Shown piece after piece: positions 26,097 to 36,060 of a stretch of DNA of 47,448 bases; the first letter of the stretch is position 1; each line of letters starts with the position of its first letter. Source of the DNA: Candidatus Bathycorpusculum termitum (GTDB lineage: Archaea; Thermoproteota; Bathyarchaeia; Bathyarchaeales; Bathycorpusculaceae); contig JAIRTW010000040.1 of the NCBI GenBank assembly GCA_031254875.1, positions 1 to 47,448 on the forward strand. The letters are read 5' to 3'. A model generated the notes under the pieces. That model ran no database searches, was not told where the DNA came from, and worked only from the letters and a program-made list of their open reading frames with translations. Made by a program: the position numbers and the translations under genes.

Positions 26097-26651
26097 GTGT
26101 CTGCAAAAACCCCAATAAACCTCTCATTAGTTACCCGTTTGCTTCATCCTATGCATACCGTTTTGGTTTCATGTGTCGGCAACTCCGGCAAACCCAACAT
26201 AATCACGCTCGCTTGGGCAATGCCGACTTCAGCCAATCCGCCGCTTCTAGCAGTCAGTATCGCTCCCCCCCGCCATTCCCACGCTCTCATAGAGGAATCA
26301 GGCGAATTCATTGTAAACATACCTACATTGGAGAATCTGCAGGCGGTGTATGCATGCGGGTCACTAACGGGCAGAAGTTTTGATAAATTCAAGAAAGCCA
26401 ACCTCAATCCTATGCCGGGCAAAAAAGTTAAGGCTCCCGCAATCCGCGAATGCATAGCGCACCTTGAATGCGAAGTTGATGGGCAATTCATAACAGGTGA
26501 CCACACCCTTTTTGTGGGTAAAATCGTGGAGGCCTACGCGGATATGGGCATTTTTAACGATGGCAGTTATGATCTTAAAAAGGCCCATTTGCTATACCAT
26601 GGCGGTGGAAACAATTTTGCTCTATTGGATCCCAAAATCTACAAAGCATAA
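26097..26651 (+). CDS. flavin reductase-like FMN-binding protein
   Basis: Flavin reductase/FMN-binding split-barrel family, 184 residues from GTG 26097, chosen because GGTGA lies five bases upstream (an in-frame GTG at 26088 overlaps that site). Family features are CVGNSGKPNIITLAWAMPTS, FIVNIPTLENLQAV and CIAHLECEV. The C-terminal YHGGGNNFALLD is typical of archaeal homologues such as ferric or flavin reductases. No electron-transfer partner is adjacent. Confidence 0.88.
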   Translation: MSAKTPINLSLVTRLLHPMHTVLVSCVGNSGKPNIITLAWAMPTSANPPLLAVSIAPPRHSHALIEESGEFIVNIPTLENLQAVYACGSLTGRSFDKFKKANLNPMPGKKVKAPAIRECIAHLECEVDGQFITGDHTLFVGKIVEAYADMGIFNDGSYDLKKAHLLYHGGGNNFALLDPKIYKA

Positions 26652-26687
26652 TTGTGGCTCTAAACCCTTTTTTTACGTTTTTTCTTT

Positions 26688-26870
26688 TTATGGTCTGACG
26701 CATTCAGCTTTGGGTCTGTGGGGACGCTTTGTTGTTCTTTTGCGGTGATGATACTCACATTCGTTAACGCGCATCAGCATCCAGCTCTTGTCTTGATAGA
26801 TGCAACCGCAGGGTAACTTGACTTCTTTTGATGCATCGGAATATTGCGGCTTGTTTTTTGTCTCCACCAT
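26688..26870 (-). CDS. small conserved-looking zinc-binding protein
   Basis: A 60-residue basic protein with a candidate Cys/His site, LPCGCIYQDKSWMLMRVNEC followed by EYHH. No ribosome-binding site is evident; an AT-rich TATA-like box about 20-25 bases upstream would suit a leaderless transcript. It converges on the flavin reductase. Real gene status is likely but not proven. Confidence 0.5.
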   Translation of the reverse strand: MVETKNKPQYSDASKEVKLPCGCIYQDKSWMLMRVNECEYHHRKRTTKRPHRPKAECVRP

Positions 26871-27087
26871 ACACGTGTGCCCATATTTTTATGTGTGAAT
26901 TAACGTATTAACTTTAACTCCATCGCAATTTTTAAAAAAACATTGATACCTCAAATTATCCCTTGACTACGCTGGGGCTATCAGTGCAACAGACTCTAAC
27001 ACGGCGCAGGACCAAACCAAAAACAGCCCCAAACAAGCCGTAAATAGTTGATAGCGTTCGGTATCAACTAAACTCGGACGCTCAGTT

Positions 27088-28200
27088 TTAGAGTCGGAAT
27101 TTGCGGCCTTTGTTTATATCAGAGCCGAATTCTTTTGCCAGTTGCTCAAGTAGTGCCTTCTGGCTGACGGTGAGTTTTTGGGGAACCGCGATGCCGATCC
27201 GTACTAGCAAGTCGCCTCTGCCATAACTGCGGAACCTAGGCATGCCCTTTCCTCGTAGTGCTATAACTTCGCCGACTTGTGTGCCCGCATGTACCTTGAC
27301 TGTTGTGGGGCCATCAAGGGTAGGCACAGAGATTTCTGCACCCAGCGCCGCTTGCGGATAAGAGATAATGGCTATGTGCCAGAGGTCGTCACCTTCTCGT
27401 ATAAATTGGGGGTGCTGTTTGACGTGGACGATGACATAGAGGTCTCCAGGTTCACCGTTGCTGGAGGTCATTTCGCCCTCGTTGCGAAGCCGCAACTGGA
27501 AGTCTTCGTCTATACCTGATGGAATTTTAACGGTGATTTTTCGGCGTTTGCGCATCAAACCTGCGCCGTGGCAGCTGTTGCAGGGTGTTTCGATGAGTTT
27601 GCCTCTGCCTTTGCATGTGGGGCAGGCGGTGACTTGCATATAGGTAGCAAAGCCGACTTTGCGCATATTTTGTACTCTGCCTGAACCGTTGCATTGCGGG
27701 CAGGTCTTGACCTGTGAGCCTGGTTGTGCACCTGAACCTCCACAGGTATCACATTGTTCGGTTCTTGGAATTTCGACTTCGCGTTCAGTGCCCTTGGCGG
27801 CTTCTTCTAGTGTGATTTCGAGGTCGAAGGCTATGTCTTGGCCTCTGTGGCGGTTATCATATCCGCCGCTAAATCCTCCGCCAAAAATGGTGCGGAATAA
27901 ATCGCCAAAACCCATGTCGCGGAAGATGCTGTCAAAATCTGCTCCTCGGAAAATATCTTCTGAGGTGTATCTTTGATCAAAGCCTGCGTGGCCGAGGTTA
28001 TCGTACTGTGCTCGTTTTTGGTCGTCTGAGAGTACAGCGTATGCTTCGCTGATTTCTTTGAATTTCTCTTCTGCTCCCGCTTCTTTGTTTCTATCGGGAT
28101 GATATTGGAGGGCGAGTTTTCTGTAGGCGTCTTTGATTTCGTCTTTGGATGTGTTTTTCTTAACGCCTAGAACCTCGTAGTAGTCTCTTTTTTCTGCCAT
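27088..28200 (-). CDS. dnaJ: chaperone protein DnaJ
   Basis: Hsp40 co-chaperone, 370 residues, full bacterial-type architecture. The J domain has the HPD tripeptide in QYHPDRN. A Gly/Phe-rich linker follows, then four zinc knuckles ([32 protein letters not shown]), and the C-terminal substrate-binding domains. It stimulates DnaK ATPase and delivers clients. Unusually, it is divergent from the grpE-dnaK genes rather than downstream of dnaK. Confidence 0.97.
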   Translation of the reverse strand: MAEKRDYYEVLGVKKNTSKDEIKDAYRKLALQYHPDRNKEAGAEEKFKEISEAYAVLSDDQKRAQYDNLGHAGFDQRYTSEDIFRGADFDSIFRDMGFGDLFRTIFGGGFSGGYDNRHRGQDIAFDLEITLEEAAKGTEREVEIPRTEQCDTCGGSGAQPGSQVKTCPQCNGSGRVQNMRKVGFATYMQVTACPTCKGRGKLIETPCNSCHGAGLMRKRRKITVKIPSGIDEDFQLRLRNEGEMTSSNGEPGDLYVIVHVKQHPQFIREGDDLWHIAIISYPQAALGAEISVPTLDGPTTVKVHAGTQVGEVIALRGKGMPRFRSYGRGDLLVRIGIAVPQKLTVSQKALLEQLAKEFGSDINKGRKFRL

Positions 28201-28556
28201 GTAGCCTTACCGTGAGTGTAATTTTTTAAGCTTCATAGAATGGTTTAGACTGGGATTTAAGTTATTTCCTTGTGTGTGCAGTATTTTTGGGTTTGTGTGT
28301 ATCTGAGGTATATTGTATTGAAATGGGTGTTTAGGTGTGCGGTATACGCCTATTTGGCTACCTGTGTTTTGTAGAACCCTGCGCGAAGAAATCCGTACAA
28401 ACACCGAAAGCATAGCTAAAGAAAACGTAATCCCTGCTGTTTTTGTTCAGCAACAATGTTGCCTGTGTATGTTAGTTGAAAACGTTTATAAATCTGGATG
28501 TGCAGGTGTGCAGTAGGTGAAGTGGTGCAAGTGTACTCTTACACCTGGTGAATTAG
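28201..28556. promoter_or_regulatory. divergent heat-shock promoter region
   Basis: This 356-bp spacer separates dnaJ (leftward) from the hyp-grpE-dnaK operon (rightward). TTTATAAA at 28485-28492 is a good rightward TATA box, predicting a start near 28514 and a leader of about 40 bases with GGTGA before the ATG at 28557. An AT-rich box near 28227 may serve dnaJ. No CIRCE-type element was recognised. Confidence 0.5.
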
Positions 28557-28976
28557 ATGCGCAGAAGTATAACTGTAACCCCAGAAAACGACAAAAAAAT
28601 CCTACTCACAAAAGGCCGATTTCTAACAGGCGACGCCCCCATAGACATCGACTACACCACCATGGTCAACATTTTCCTCGAACTCGGACACAAAGTCATG
28701 ACCGCCGCATGGACTGAAATCGCAAACCCCAACGTTATCATCGACAAAAACGACATAGTTGAAACCTTCAAAAAATACGCCTTCAACAGCGACCTCAAAG
28801 AAGAAGCAGTCGGCGATCAAGTCACCGAAATCATCTTCAAAAAACTCATAGAACAAGCCCGCATAGCCGAACAGCAACAACAACTCACACAAAAAGAACC
28901 TGCACCAATCTTGCCTCCCCAACAGCAACAACAACCCGCATCTGACACTGGAAAAACGCAAAAATACGTCTCGTAA
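28557..28976 (+). CDS. hypothetical protein heading the grpE-dnaK operon
   Basis: A 139-residue protein with an N-terminal compact domain (RSITVTPENDKKILLTKG onward, ~100 residues) and a Gln/Pro-rich tail (about 105-130). It starts at ATG 28557 after GGTGA. No family recognised. The 23-base gap to grpE makes cotranscription likely, so a role in heat-shock control or chaperone function is plausible but only inferred from position. Confidence 0.75.
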   Translation: MRRSITVTPENDKKILLTKGRFLTGDAPIDIDYTTMVNIFLELGHKVMTAAWTEIANPNVIIDKNDIVETFKKYAFNSDLKEEAVGDQVTEIIFKKLIEQARIAEQQQQLTQKEPAPILPPQQQQQPASDTGKTQKYVS

Positions 28977-28999
28977 CTTACACAATAGAGGTTAAACTT

Positions 29000-29521
29000 A
29001 TGATGGAAAACAAAGAAAAAAAGAAGCCACAAACCACAGCCGACATCGAAAAAGACATAAATCAGCTCCTAGAATCAGAAAAAAAACGTAGCGAAGACTA
29101 CCTGACCAGACTTCAATATCTGCAAGCCGACTTTGAAAACCTAAAAAACCGTTTCGACCGCGAAACCGAGAATATCAAAAAATACTGCAACGAACGCATA
29201 ATCACCGAACTCCTCGATGTTGTCGATGAGCTCGAATTGGCCGTTAAGGCCGCAAAAGACTCCGATGATCAGCACAAAACGCTTGTTGACGGAGTCGAGA
29301 TGACTCTAAAGAAACTCAGAAAGGTTCTTGAGCAAGAAGGTGTTTCACAAATACAGTGCACACAAGGCACAATTTTTGACCCTGTATGCCACAATGCCAT
29401 CGCCGCAGAAGAACGCGAAGGCATAGAGACATGCACCATAATTGAGGAAATCCGAAGAGGCTACAAAATTAAAGATAAGGTGTTACGTCCCAGCATCGTT
29501 AGAGTAACCAAACCAAAATAA
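29000..29521 (+). CDS. grpE: nucleotide exchange factor GrpE
   Basis: Cofactor that releases ADP from DnaK, 173 residues. A long N-terminal coiled coil contains LQYLQADFENLKNRFDRETE, typical of GrpE. It is followed by the beta-domain with IFDPVCHNAIAAEEREG and the end RRGYKIKDKVLRPSIVRV. GAGGTTA precedes the start; ATG 29003 is an alternative. It lies 29 bases upstream of dnaK in the usual order. Confidence 0.96.
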   Translation: MMENKEKKKPQTTADIEKDINQLLESEKKRSEDYLTRLQYLQADFENLKNRFDRETENIKKYCNERIITELLDVVDELELAVKAAKDSDDQHKTLVDGVEMTLKKLRKVLEQEGVSQIQCTQGTIFDPVCHNAIAAEEREGIETCTIIEEIRRGYKIKDKVLRPSIVRVTKPK

Positions 29522-29550
29522 AAATTTGAATTAAAATTGGAGGAAAAAAA

Positions 29551-31461
29551 ATGAGTACCCAAAAAATCAGTCAAAAAGTTTTAGGAATCGACTTAGGAAC
29601 AACCAATTCAGCTGCGGCCATCTATGAGGGCGGTCACGCAACTGTTATCCCCAGTGCCGAAGGTCCCACGATGGCGGGTAAAATGTTTCCCTCAGTGGTT
29701 GCCTTCACAAAAGACGGGCAGCTCCTAGTTGGTGAACCTGCAAAACGTCAAGCCACAACAAATCCTGAAGGAACTGTTTTTGAAATCAAACGCAAGATGG
29801 GCAGCAACTACACGGCCAGTATCTATGGTAAAGAATACAGTCCCCAGCAGTTATCTGCTTTTATATTGCAGAAAATCAAAAAAGATGCTGAAACCTACCT
29901 TGGTGGTACCATCAGCAAAGCTGTAATCACTGTACCTGCTCACTTTGATGATAACCAGCGCCAAGCTACCAAAGACGCAGGTGAAATTGCCGGCTTTGAA
30001 GTTATGCGTATCGTCAATGAGCCTACTGCTGCCTGCCTTGCATATGGTATCGACAAGCTTCAGCATGAAATGAAGATCCTGGTTTTTAGTTTCGGCGGCG
30101 GAACCCATGATGTGACGCTGATGGACTTTGGCAAAGGAGTTTTTCAAGTGCTGAGTACCAGCGGCGATACTCAGCTGGGTGGAACTGATGTGGATAAAGC
30201 AGTCATGGGCTATATACTTGAAGAATTTAAACGTCAAACCGGTGTAGATGTCTCCAACGATCGTATGGCTATGTCTCGATTAAAAGATGCTGCCGAAAAA
30301 GCAAAAATCGAGCTCTCAACGCTTATGAGTACCGATATCGATTTGCCCTTCTTAACCTCTGATGCTTCAGGGCCCAAACATCTCCACCTTACCCTGACCC
30401 GTACAAAGCTTGAGTCATTGGCACAGCCCATCGTGGAGAAAACTAAGCCGACTCTGCTAAAAGCCCTCGAAGACTCTAAACTTACACCTCAGCAGGTGGA
30501 TAAAATTATCTTAATCGGCGGCATGACCCGTATGCCCCTTGTCCAGCGATTTGTAGAACAAATCTTGGGCAAAGCACCTGAACGAGGTATCGATCCCATG
30601 GAATCCGTTGCCATCGGTGCGGCCATCCAAGCCGGCGTTGTTACAGGCGAAGTTACCGATCTGCTCTTGCTCGATGTTACTCCCCTATCTTTGGGGGTTG
30701 AAACCATGGGCGGCGTAATGACCAAAGTGCTCGATAAAAACACTACCATACCCACCAAACGCAGTCAAGTTTTTAGCACCGCTGCAGACTTCCAAACTGC
30801 AGTAACCATCCACGTATTGCAGGGTGAGCGAGCTATGTCAGCTGACAATGTTTCCCTGGGTGAATTCAACCTCGTGGATCTGCCTCCCGCACCAAGGGGT
30901 GTCCCACAGATAGAGGTAACATTTGATATAGATGCAAACGGCATCTTGAACGTAGCCGCCAAAGACCGCGGCACAGGCAAACAGTCAAAAATAACTATCA
31001 CTGCCTCAACCAAACTATCTAAAGAAGAAAAAGAGCGTCTCATCCGTGAAGCTGACCAGTTCGCCGATCAAGACCGTAAAAAGAAAGAAGAAGCTGAAAT
31101 ACGCAACACTGCCGACAGTCTCGTCTACACAGCAGAACGTACCAAAAACGACTTAGCAGGCAAAATTAGCTCTGAGGAATCAACCAAAATTGATGCCGCA
31201 GTTACTGAACTAAAGAACACTCTGGCAGGCAACGATATGGCGCAGGTGAAGGCCAAATCCGATGCACTGCAAAATCTATTGCAGGAAATCGGAACCAAAG
31301 TCTATCAGCAAGCCGCTGCAGAAGCCGCTAAACAGCAACAGGCACAGGGACAAGCAGGACCTCCGCCAGGCGCAGAACCCCCGCCGTCTCCATCTGGAGA
31401 ACCTGAACAGGGCCCCTCAGGCGAACATGTGGTTGATGCAGAGGATTACAAAGTGAAGTAG
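29551..31461 (+). CDS. dnaK: Hsp70 chaperone DnaK with altered phosphate-2 motif
   Basis: ATP-driven chaperone, 636 residues, with nucleotide-binding domain, linker ([12 protein letters not shown]), substrate-binding domain and a Gln/Pro-rich C-terminal tail. Catalytic residues are mostly present: Asp14 in GIDLGTTNS, Lys80 in EIKRKMG, Glu157 in VNEPTAA and Asp187. The phosphate-2 motif, normally DLGGGTFD, reads SFGGGTHD (residues 180-187), so the first Asp is Ser180 and Phe is His186. That Asp helps position Mg-ATP in E. coli DnaK (Asp194). The gene follows grpE with GGAGG before the ATG. Confidence 0.97.
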   Translation: MSTQKISQKVLGIDLGTTNSAAAIYEGGHATVIPSAEGPTMAGKMFPSVVAFTKDGQLLVGEPAKRQATTNPEGTVFEIKRKMGSNYTASIYGKEYSPQQLSAFILQKIKKDAETYLGGTISKAVITVPAHFDDNQRQATKDAGEIAGFEVMRIVNEPTAACLAYGIDKLQHEMKILVFSFGGGTHDVTLMDFGKGVFQVLSTSGDTQLGGTDVDKAVMGYILEEFKRQTGVDVSNDRMAMSRLKDAAEKAKIELSTLMSTDIDLPFLTSDASGPKHLHLTLTRTKLESLAQPIVEKTKPTLLKALEDSKLTPQQVDKIILIGGMTRMPLVQRFVEQILGKAPERGIDPMESVAIGAAIQAGVVTGEVTDLLLLDVTPLSLGVETMGGVMTKVLDKNTTIPTKRSQVFSTAADFQTAVTIHVLQGERAMSADNVSLGEFNLVDLPPAPRGVPQIEVTFDIDANGILNVAAKDRGTGKQSKITITASTKLSKEEKERLIREADQFADQDRKKKEEAEIRNTADSLVYTAERTKNDLAGKISSEESTKIDAAVTELKNTLAGNDMAQVKAKSDALQNLLQEIGTKVYQQAAAEAAKQQQAQGQAGPPPGAEPPPSPSGEPEQGPSGEHVVDAEDYKVK

Positions 31462-31799
31462 CACTAAGCTACATCCATCCTTTTTTATAGATTAATATCC
31501 AAAAATGATGGTGCCGCTTTCGAATTAATCAAATACCTTATTAAAATTGAAAAATAGTTTTGTTTTCGAGTTAGACTTATTCTCAAATATTGCATATGTG
31601 TGCTGATGTTATTTTGTTTGTGCGTTTGCATGATTTGTTCTGTTCAACGGCTGGTGGGTAGTGAATTAAATTAGCGACAAGGCTGATACTGTTATGGGCT
31701 TTATTTTTGTTCAATATGTCGCTGGGAAAACTGATCTTTTATGTTAATCGTTAAATACAGTGTTTAAGCCAATATTCCCTCCATAGGCGAGAAGTAGCT
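31462..31799. other. intergenic region between dnaK and a radical SAM gene
   Basis: AT-rich, with no credible gene. It must carry the dnaK terminator and the promoter of the downstream gene. No strong hairpin or attributable site was seen. Confidence 0.35.
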
Positions 31800-32879
31800 T
31801 TGACAAGTAGTGGACCTTTACTTATTGTTCCTTGGCGTTGCACGTTTGCCTGCAACAGCAGGTGTGCTCACTGTGTTTCAGCGGGTAAATCTGCCGTCAA
31901 AGATGAGGTTGACACAGGAACCGCTTTTCATATAGTTGATGAAGTCAATGCGTTTGGTGCCAGCTTCTTTGGTGTTACCGGCGGTGAACCTTTTCTGCGA
32001 GGGGACCTCTTTGAGGTGCTTGACTACGCCACAGCCAAGGGCTTAAGCACCAGTATAATCACCGATGGGCGTCTCCTAACTGAGGAGCTTATCCAGAAAA
32101 TCATCAAGAACAAAACAAAAATCTCTGTAAGCATAGACGGCGGACCCCAAACCAACGATGTCATACGCGGAGAAGGCGCCTACGAAGCCGCCGTCAACGC
32201 CATAGAACGATTCCAACATGAAGGGCTACTCAATGTACTAGTCTACACCTTCGCTAACAAAGACAATGTTACAAACGTTAACGAGGCAGATATGGTGCAC
32301 GTACTGGACCTTGCCAACAAATTTGGTGCCCGTTGGGTTGTCTTCCACGGTATGGTGCCCTATAGTAGCAGTCCTGAATGTCTCAAAGCTGACCCGACAC
32401 CGGTGCAGTATGAGTGGGTATGTAACAAACTCTACGACTTAACCCAGCATTACAACGGCAAACCTAGCATAAACGTCTACCTCCCTTTCTATGCGCGGGT
32501 TGCCAAGCAGCGGGGTATGCCTGCCTTCGAGCGGTGGTACAGCGGTTTCTTTTTGGGCAGATGCTTCTTTGGCAGGTTTATGAGTATTGCCGAGAATGGT
32601 GACGTTATTCCTTGTAGCTACAACGATGCTTACCGCGCCGGAAACGTCAAAAATCTCAGCTTAAAGCAGATCTGGAATGACATGCAAAGCAGTGCATTCT
32701 TCAACAAGGTCAAAGACAAAACCAACCTTAAAGGCAAATGTGGTGTCTGCGAATACAAAGCGCTCTGTGGAGGATGCCGCTCAGCGGCACTGTTCTATAC
32801 CGGAGACATTTTAGGCTCAGACCCAAGATGCGGCTATGTGCCGATGATGCTTCGAAACCAACCTCAAAATAATACTTGA
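31800..32879 (+). CDS. radical SAM/SPASM domain protein
   Basis: A 359-residue radical S-adenosylmethionine enzyme. The cluster-binding motif CNSRCAHC (Cys18, 22, 25) sits early, followed by GVTGGEPFLRGDLFEVLDYA and ISVSIDGG. The C-terminal SPASM domain has the cysteine pattern GRCFFG...IPCSYND...KCGVCEYKALCGGCRS for auxiliary clusters. Its layout resembles archaeal AhbC/AhbD haem-pathway enzymes and peptide-modifying SPASM proteins. No haem gene or precursor peptide is adjacent, so the substrate stays open. Start is TTG 31800, in line with the family N terminus. Confidence 0.88.
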   Translation: MTSSGPLLIVPWRCTFACNSRCAHCVSAGKSAVKDEVDTGTAFHIVDEVNAFGASFFGVTGGEPFLRGDLFEVLDYATAKGLSTSIITDGRLLTEELIQKIIKNKTKISVSIDGGPQTNDVIRGEGAYEAAVNAIERFQHEGLLNVLVYTFANKDNVTNVNEADMVHVLDLANKFGARWVVFHGMVPYSSSPECLKADPTPVQYEWVCNKLYDLTQHYNGKPSINVYLPFYARVAKQRGMPAFERWYSGFFLGRCFFGRFMSIAENGDVIPCSYNDAYRAGNVKNLSLKQIWNDMQSSAFFNKVKDKTNLKGKCGVCEYKALCGGCRSAALFYTGDILGSDPRCGYVPMMLRNQPQNNT

Positions 32880-33109
32880 AGAACTCAAATATTCCACATC
32901 ATGTTCCATGAACTACATAACAGCTGATATATGTCTAAATACTTGGATTATAACTGATTAGGCCCACATTTTCTTCTCATACAGAAACTTTCGCATACCT
33001 GTTATAGAGTCTATATACCAAAGTGCTTTGTGAAATGATAGTGAAGGTCCGACATAATATTACAGTATCTACATAACCATTTTATGGTGCACTATCATTG
33101 AGTGACTCC

Positions 33110-33532
33110 ATGGATAATTCACCCCAACTGGTTCCATCAAAAATCAAAAAACAGAAAGCCGTCCGGATTCTGTTGTTTATTGCCGGATCCATTTCGCTGG
33201 GTTTGGGTGCCATCGGAATCTTTCTGCCCCTCCTTCCCACAACGCCGTTTCTTTTGCTTACCGCCGCCTGTTACATGCGTAGTTCCAAGCGTATGCATAA
33301 ATGGCTTTTGAACAACCGGTGGTTTGGAGAGTACATAAAAAACTATCAAGCAGGACGCGGTATCCCCCTGAAAACCAAAATCATCGCCATAACAATCTTG
33401 TGGATAACAATTCTTTTTTCAGTGTTTTTTATGCTGAGTGAGATTTTGATTTTACAAGTGGTTCTGATCGCTATTGCAGTTGTGGTAAGCTTGCACTTGA
33501 TTAGACTTCCCACGTTCAAAAAACAAACATGA
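33110..33532 (+). CDS. YbaN/DUF454 family inner-membrane protein
   Basis: A 140-residue membrane protein of the DUF454 family. The diagnostic segment SLGLGAIGIFLPLLPTTPFL precedes a conserved basic loop (MRSSKRMHKWLLNNRWFGEY), and two more hydrophobic helices end the protein. I use ATG 33110, preceded by GAGTGA; an in-frame TTG at 33098 would add four residues. Function of the family is unknown. It stands alone. Confidence 0.88.
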   Translation: MDNSPQLVPSKIKKQKAVRILLFIAGSISLGLGAIGIFLPLLPTTPFLLLTAACYMRSSKRMHKWLLNNRWFGEYIKNYQAGRGIPLKTKIIAITILWITILFSVFFMLSEILILQVVLIAIAVVVSLHLIRLPTFKKQT

Positions 33533-33777
33533 GCTTGGCGGCAAAATGCAACTTTACCAGCTACATGGATCGTTAGTTATGGCCCAATTTAGGCTGATAA
33601 ACCTGTAATCATCTTCTCTCGTTTTTAAGGAAAGTTATCTTACAGATTACTATATGTGTTGCATCATCAATTTTCGGGGTGTCAACAATAAATCAGCAAA
33701 ATATGGCAAGTGATTACCAAAAATTAAAACGAGTGAGAAAGTCAAACTAAGCCGAAATTAAAAAAATGAGCAAAAAA

Positions 33778-33888
33778 GGTAGTGTCATAAACTAAATGAT
33801 ACTGGATTGCTTCGGCAAAAAGCGCCTCACAATGATGGGATTCGGAAGTTGTGCATTTTGCACCAACCATTTACTTTATGACACCACC
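33778..33888. mobile_element. MITE-like element with ~21-bp terminal inverted repeats
   Basis: The left end (GGTAGTGTCATAAAC..., 33778-33798) and the right end (...TTTATGACACCACC, 33868-33888) are inverted copies with two mismatches over 21 bp, enclosing about 70 bp with no gene. Flanks contain CAAAA-like A-runs on both sides, a possible target duplication. The interior phrase ATTGCTTCGGC...GCGCCTCACAAT resembles the ATTGCTTCG/CGCAAT hairpin repeats seen in many prokaryotic genomes. The rest of the 33533-34028 gap shows no gene. Confidence 0.65.
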
Positions 33889-34028
33889 CAAAAGAGGGTT
33901 GGTTGGATTTTTATAGCGTTTTAATTTAACATGTGCAATTTGAAACTTCTTTTTTAGCGGTGCGCTATATGCAAATTGACGAAAATGATTGCGATTTCAT
34001 TGTATATCTAAAGTCAATTTGCTATAGT

Positions 34029-34631
34029 TTAGATTTGTTTTCCGCAATGAGCGCAAAAGGACGTTTCGGGTTGAACGGATGCGCCGCAGTAGGGGCAGTA
34101 TGATTTGGTCGTCGTGCTTGCCGTTGACGCCGGCGGAGGCGGAGCGTAGCGGTATTGTGATGTGTTCGGCGCTATTTTTAGCGAGAAGAAGGCGGTTGCC
34201 AAGATTATGTACGCAATCCATATCAGAAATGCGCCGATGACGACTATGGTTAAGATTGCGCCAAACCACAGCCAAGTTCCCGCCGTGCGAAACAGGCGTT
34301 CGCCTGAGCGGTCTGCCAGTGCGTATAGGGCTTTTTTGAGACGGCTTGCCATCAACAGCGCAAAAACGAATGCAATTATGCTAAGGGGTATGCCGATGAT
34401 GAGACCTGTAATGGTCATGTCAAAGATTATTGCGAAAATGCTTAGGATTGTGCTGATTACGCCGAAGATTCCGCCCATGACAACGTTGCGGATGATGTTT
34501 GGGTCTTTGTAGTGTTCGGATAAGTCTCTCATGCCGAGGAAGACCAGAACTAAGCCGGCGATGTTTAGGAAGGGAATTAACAGCAGCAGTGAACCGATAC
34601 CGGCCAGGGTTTTACTTGATTCAACTGTCAT
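34029..34631 (-). CDS. DUF996 family membrane protein with zinc ribbon
   Basis: A 200-residue protein with about four transmembrane helices (residues ~8-33, 48-70, 72-95, 115-150), a Pro/Ala/Thr-rich linker, and a C-terminal zinc ribbon YCPYCGASVQPETSFCAHCG. This combination is the archaeal DUF996 arrangement. The function is unknown. A dispersed-repeat copy lies about 100 bases upstream of its start. Confidence 0.88.
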   Translation of the reverse strand: MTVESSKTLAGIGSLLLLIPFLNIAGLVLVFLGMRDLSEHYKDPNIIRNVVMGGIFGVISTILSIFAIIFDMTITGLIIGIPLSIIAFVFALLMASRLKKALYALADRSGERLFRTAGTWLWFGAILTIVVIGAFLIWIAYIILATAFFSLKIAPNTSQYRYAPPPPASTASTTTKSYCPYCGASVQPETSFCAHCGKQI

Positions 34632-34731
34632 TTTTAATTTGCCTCACTGGTTATATGTAATATGTGGGCAAAAAAGCTTTTGCAAATAATACGATAACGC
34701 ACACTTAAATTTCCGCTGAAGTTTCACCTGT

Positions 34732-34830
34732 GCCGCGTAGATTCGAGGGCAGTGATGCGTGCGACGGGGTTCCCCGCTTTGCGGGGCGGAGGCCGCATTT
34801 ATCCGCGGAGCGGCCGAGAATCAAAGCGAC
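34732..34830 (+). repeat. dispersed structured repeat, copy B
   Basis: Most regular of the three copies: inner hairpin CCCCGC-TTT-GCGGGG, second stem GGCCGC/GCGGCC, and inverted outer ends around GATTCG/GAGAATC. Same orientation as copy A at 5089; opposite to copy C at 39611. It lies in the spacer between the DUF996 gene and the end of the PepSY-like gene. Confidence 0.9.
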
Positions 34831-34904
34831 GTTATAACCCTGCTTAAAATAAATTAGGAATTTAGACGATTCAAACGTTTAAAGAAAAAAAGAAGTTGTT
34901 TAAA

Positions 34905-36057
34905 CTATCTTCTTCTATAGACTAAATAGCCTGCTACGACTGCTATTGCCGCTATCAGCACAAGAGCACCTATAACCTCATAGCCCCATCCTTGCGGTTG
35001 AGAGTCATCCTCAGAACCTGTGTCTTGTGGTTGAGAGTCAACAAGCTGTGAACCGCCCGGCAAGCCCGGATCCCCCATAGAAACCTATAGGCTTAACATA
35101 GTCGATCTCGCCGGTATCTGCCCATATCGCAACATGAAACGCCGTAACACCACCCGGATACATCTTATCTAGTGCAACATAAACATCCCAATAAGGATAC
35201 AAGGTATCGCCTTGATTTCTTCGTTGCAAAGACAAACGCGTCAGGGTCTGGTCGCTTCGAATCTCAACATTTGATACCACTTCACCGTCTTGTTCCCATG
35301 AAAACGCCTGCACCTGCTCCATAGCAATCTGTATAGCCTCCTGCTCAGAAACCTTTGCCTCCGAAGTACCTATAGCAAACCTTCCGAAGTCATCCGCGAA
35401 AAATCTGAGATGTCCACTAGTGTCGAAATGAAGCGATAGTGTGTTTTGGGAATAAACAAGACCGTTGGCAAAAGGCGCCCAAGACATCATAACGAGGTCT
35501 TCGCCTATTACTTCGCGGATATCTATAATTTGGGTTAAGTCAGCAGTTAAAGTTGTTGAGTTTTCTATTGCTTTTACACTGTTTAGCATGTCTTGTATGG
35601 CCGGCAGGTAGCTTTTAGGTGCAAAAGTCGTCAACTCCGCGAGAGTCTCTTTAGCATTACTAAGAATATCTGCTGTCGGCGTTGTATAAATCGGTGAGCC
35701 CTTCGGCAGATAGATGCTGCACCAGACTATAGCGTCATCTCTGATATCGCACAATATGTCCACTTCACTCTCAGCGGACGAAAGATAGATAGTGAATGAT
35801 TTGTCAACTCCGCTTACGAGACCGCGTGATCGTCCGCTTTCTATGCTGTATTTTGAGGTGTCAAGTTTGAATACTTTATCTAGAAAAGTTACAATGTTGT
35901 CCACTATTGCCTTATCTTCTTCAGATAGATTCCCCTTTAGGGGTGGTCGTGTCTGTGCTTCGGTTTTTGCAACACTTGCAATTGAGAGTAACAAAAGTAA
36001 TACAATTGCAAGCGGCAGAATTTTTTGGTTTAATTTTTTCATAGTTTTGTTTATCAT
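34905..36057 (-). CDS. secreted, C-terminally anchored PepSY-like protein, frameshifted
   Basis: The frame from 36057 encodes a signal peptide (KILPLAIVLLLLLSIASV), a globular part and a C-terminal PepSY-like region (SEQEAIQIAMEQVQAF... YPYWDVYVAL), then stops at 35038 after a short out-of-character GGSGLAGRFTAC. Removing one base from the run of five C's at 35072-35076 shifts the frame into 55 further codons: an Asp/Gln-rich linker, a transmembrane helix (YEVIGALVLIAAIAVVAGYL) and the basic end VYRRR, stop at 34905. That is the natural end of an archaeal cell-surface protein. Sequencing error, mutation or slippage are possible. Confidence 0.7.
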
Positions 36058-36060
36058 AGC

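Noticed and set aside
7193-27030. Shared phrase AACAGCCCCAAACA at about 7195 and 27020
   Set aside because: Too short, with no shared flanks or structure; probably chance.
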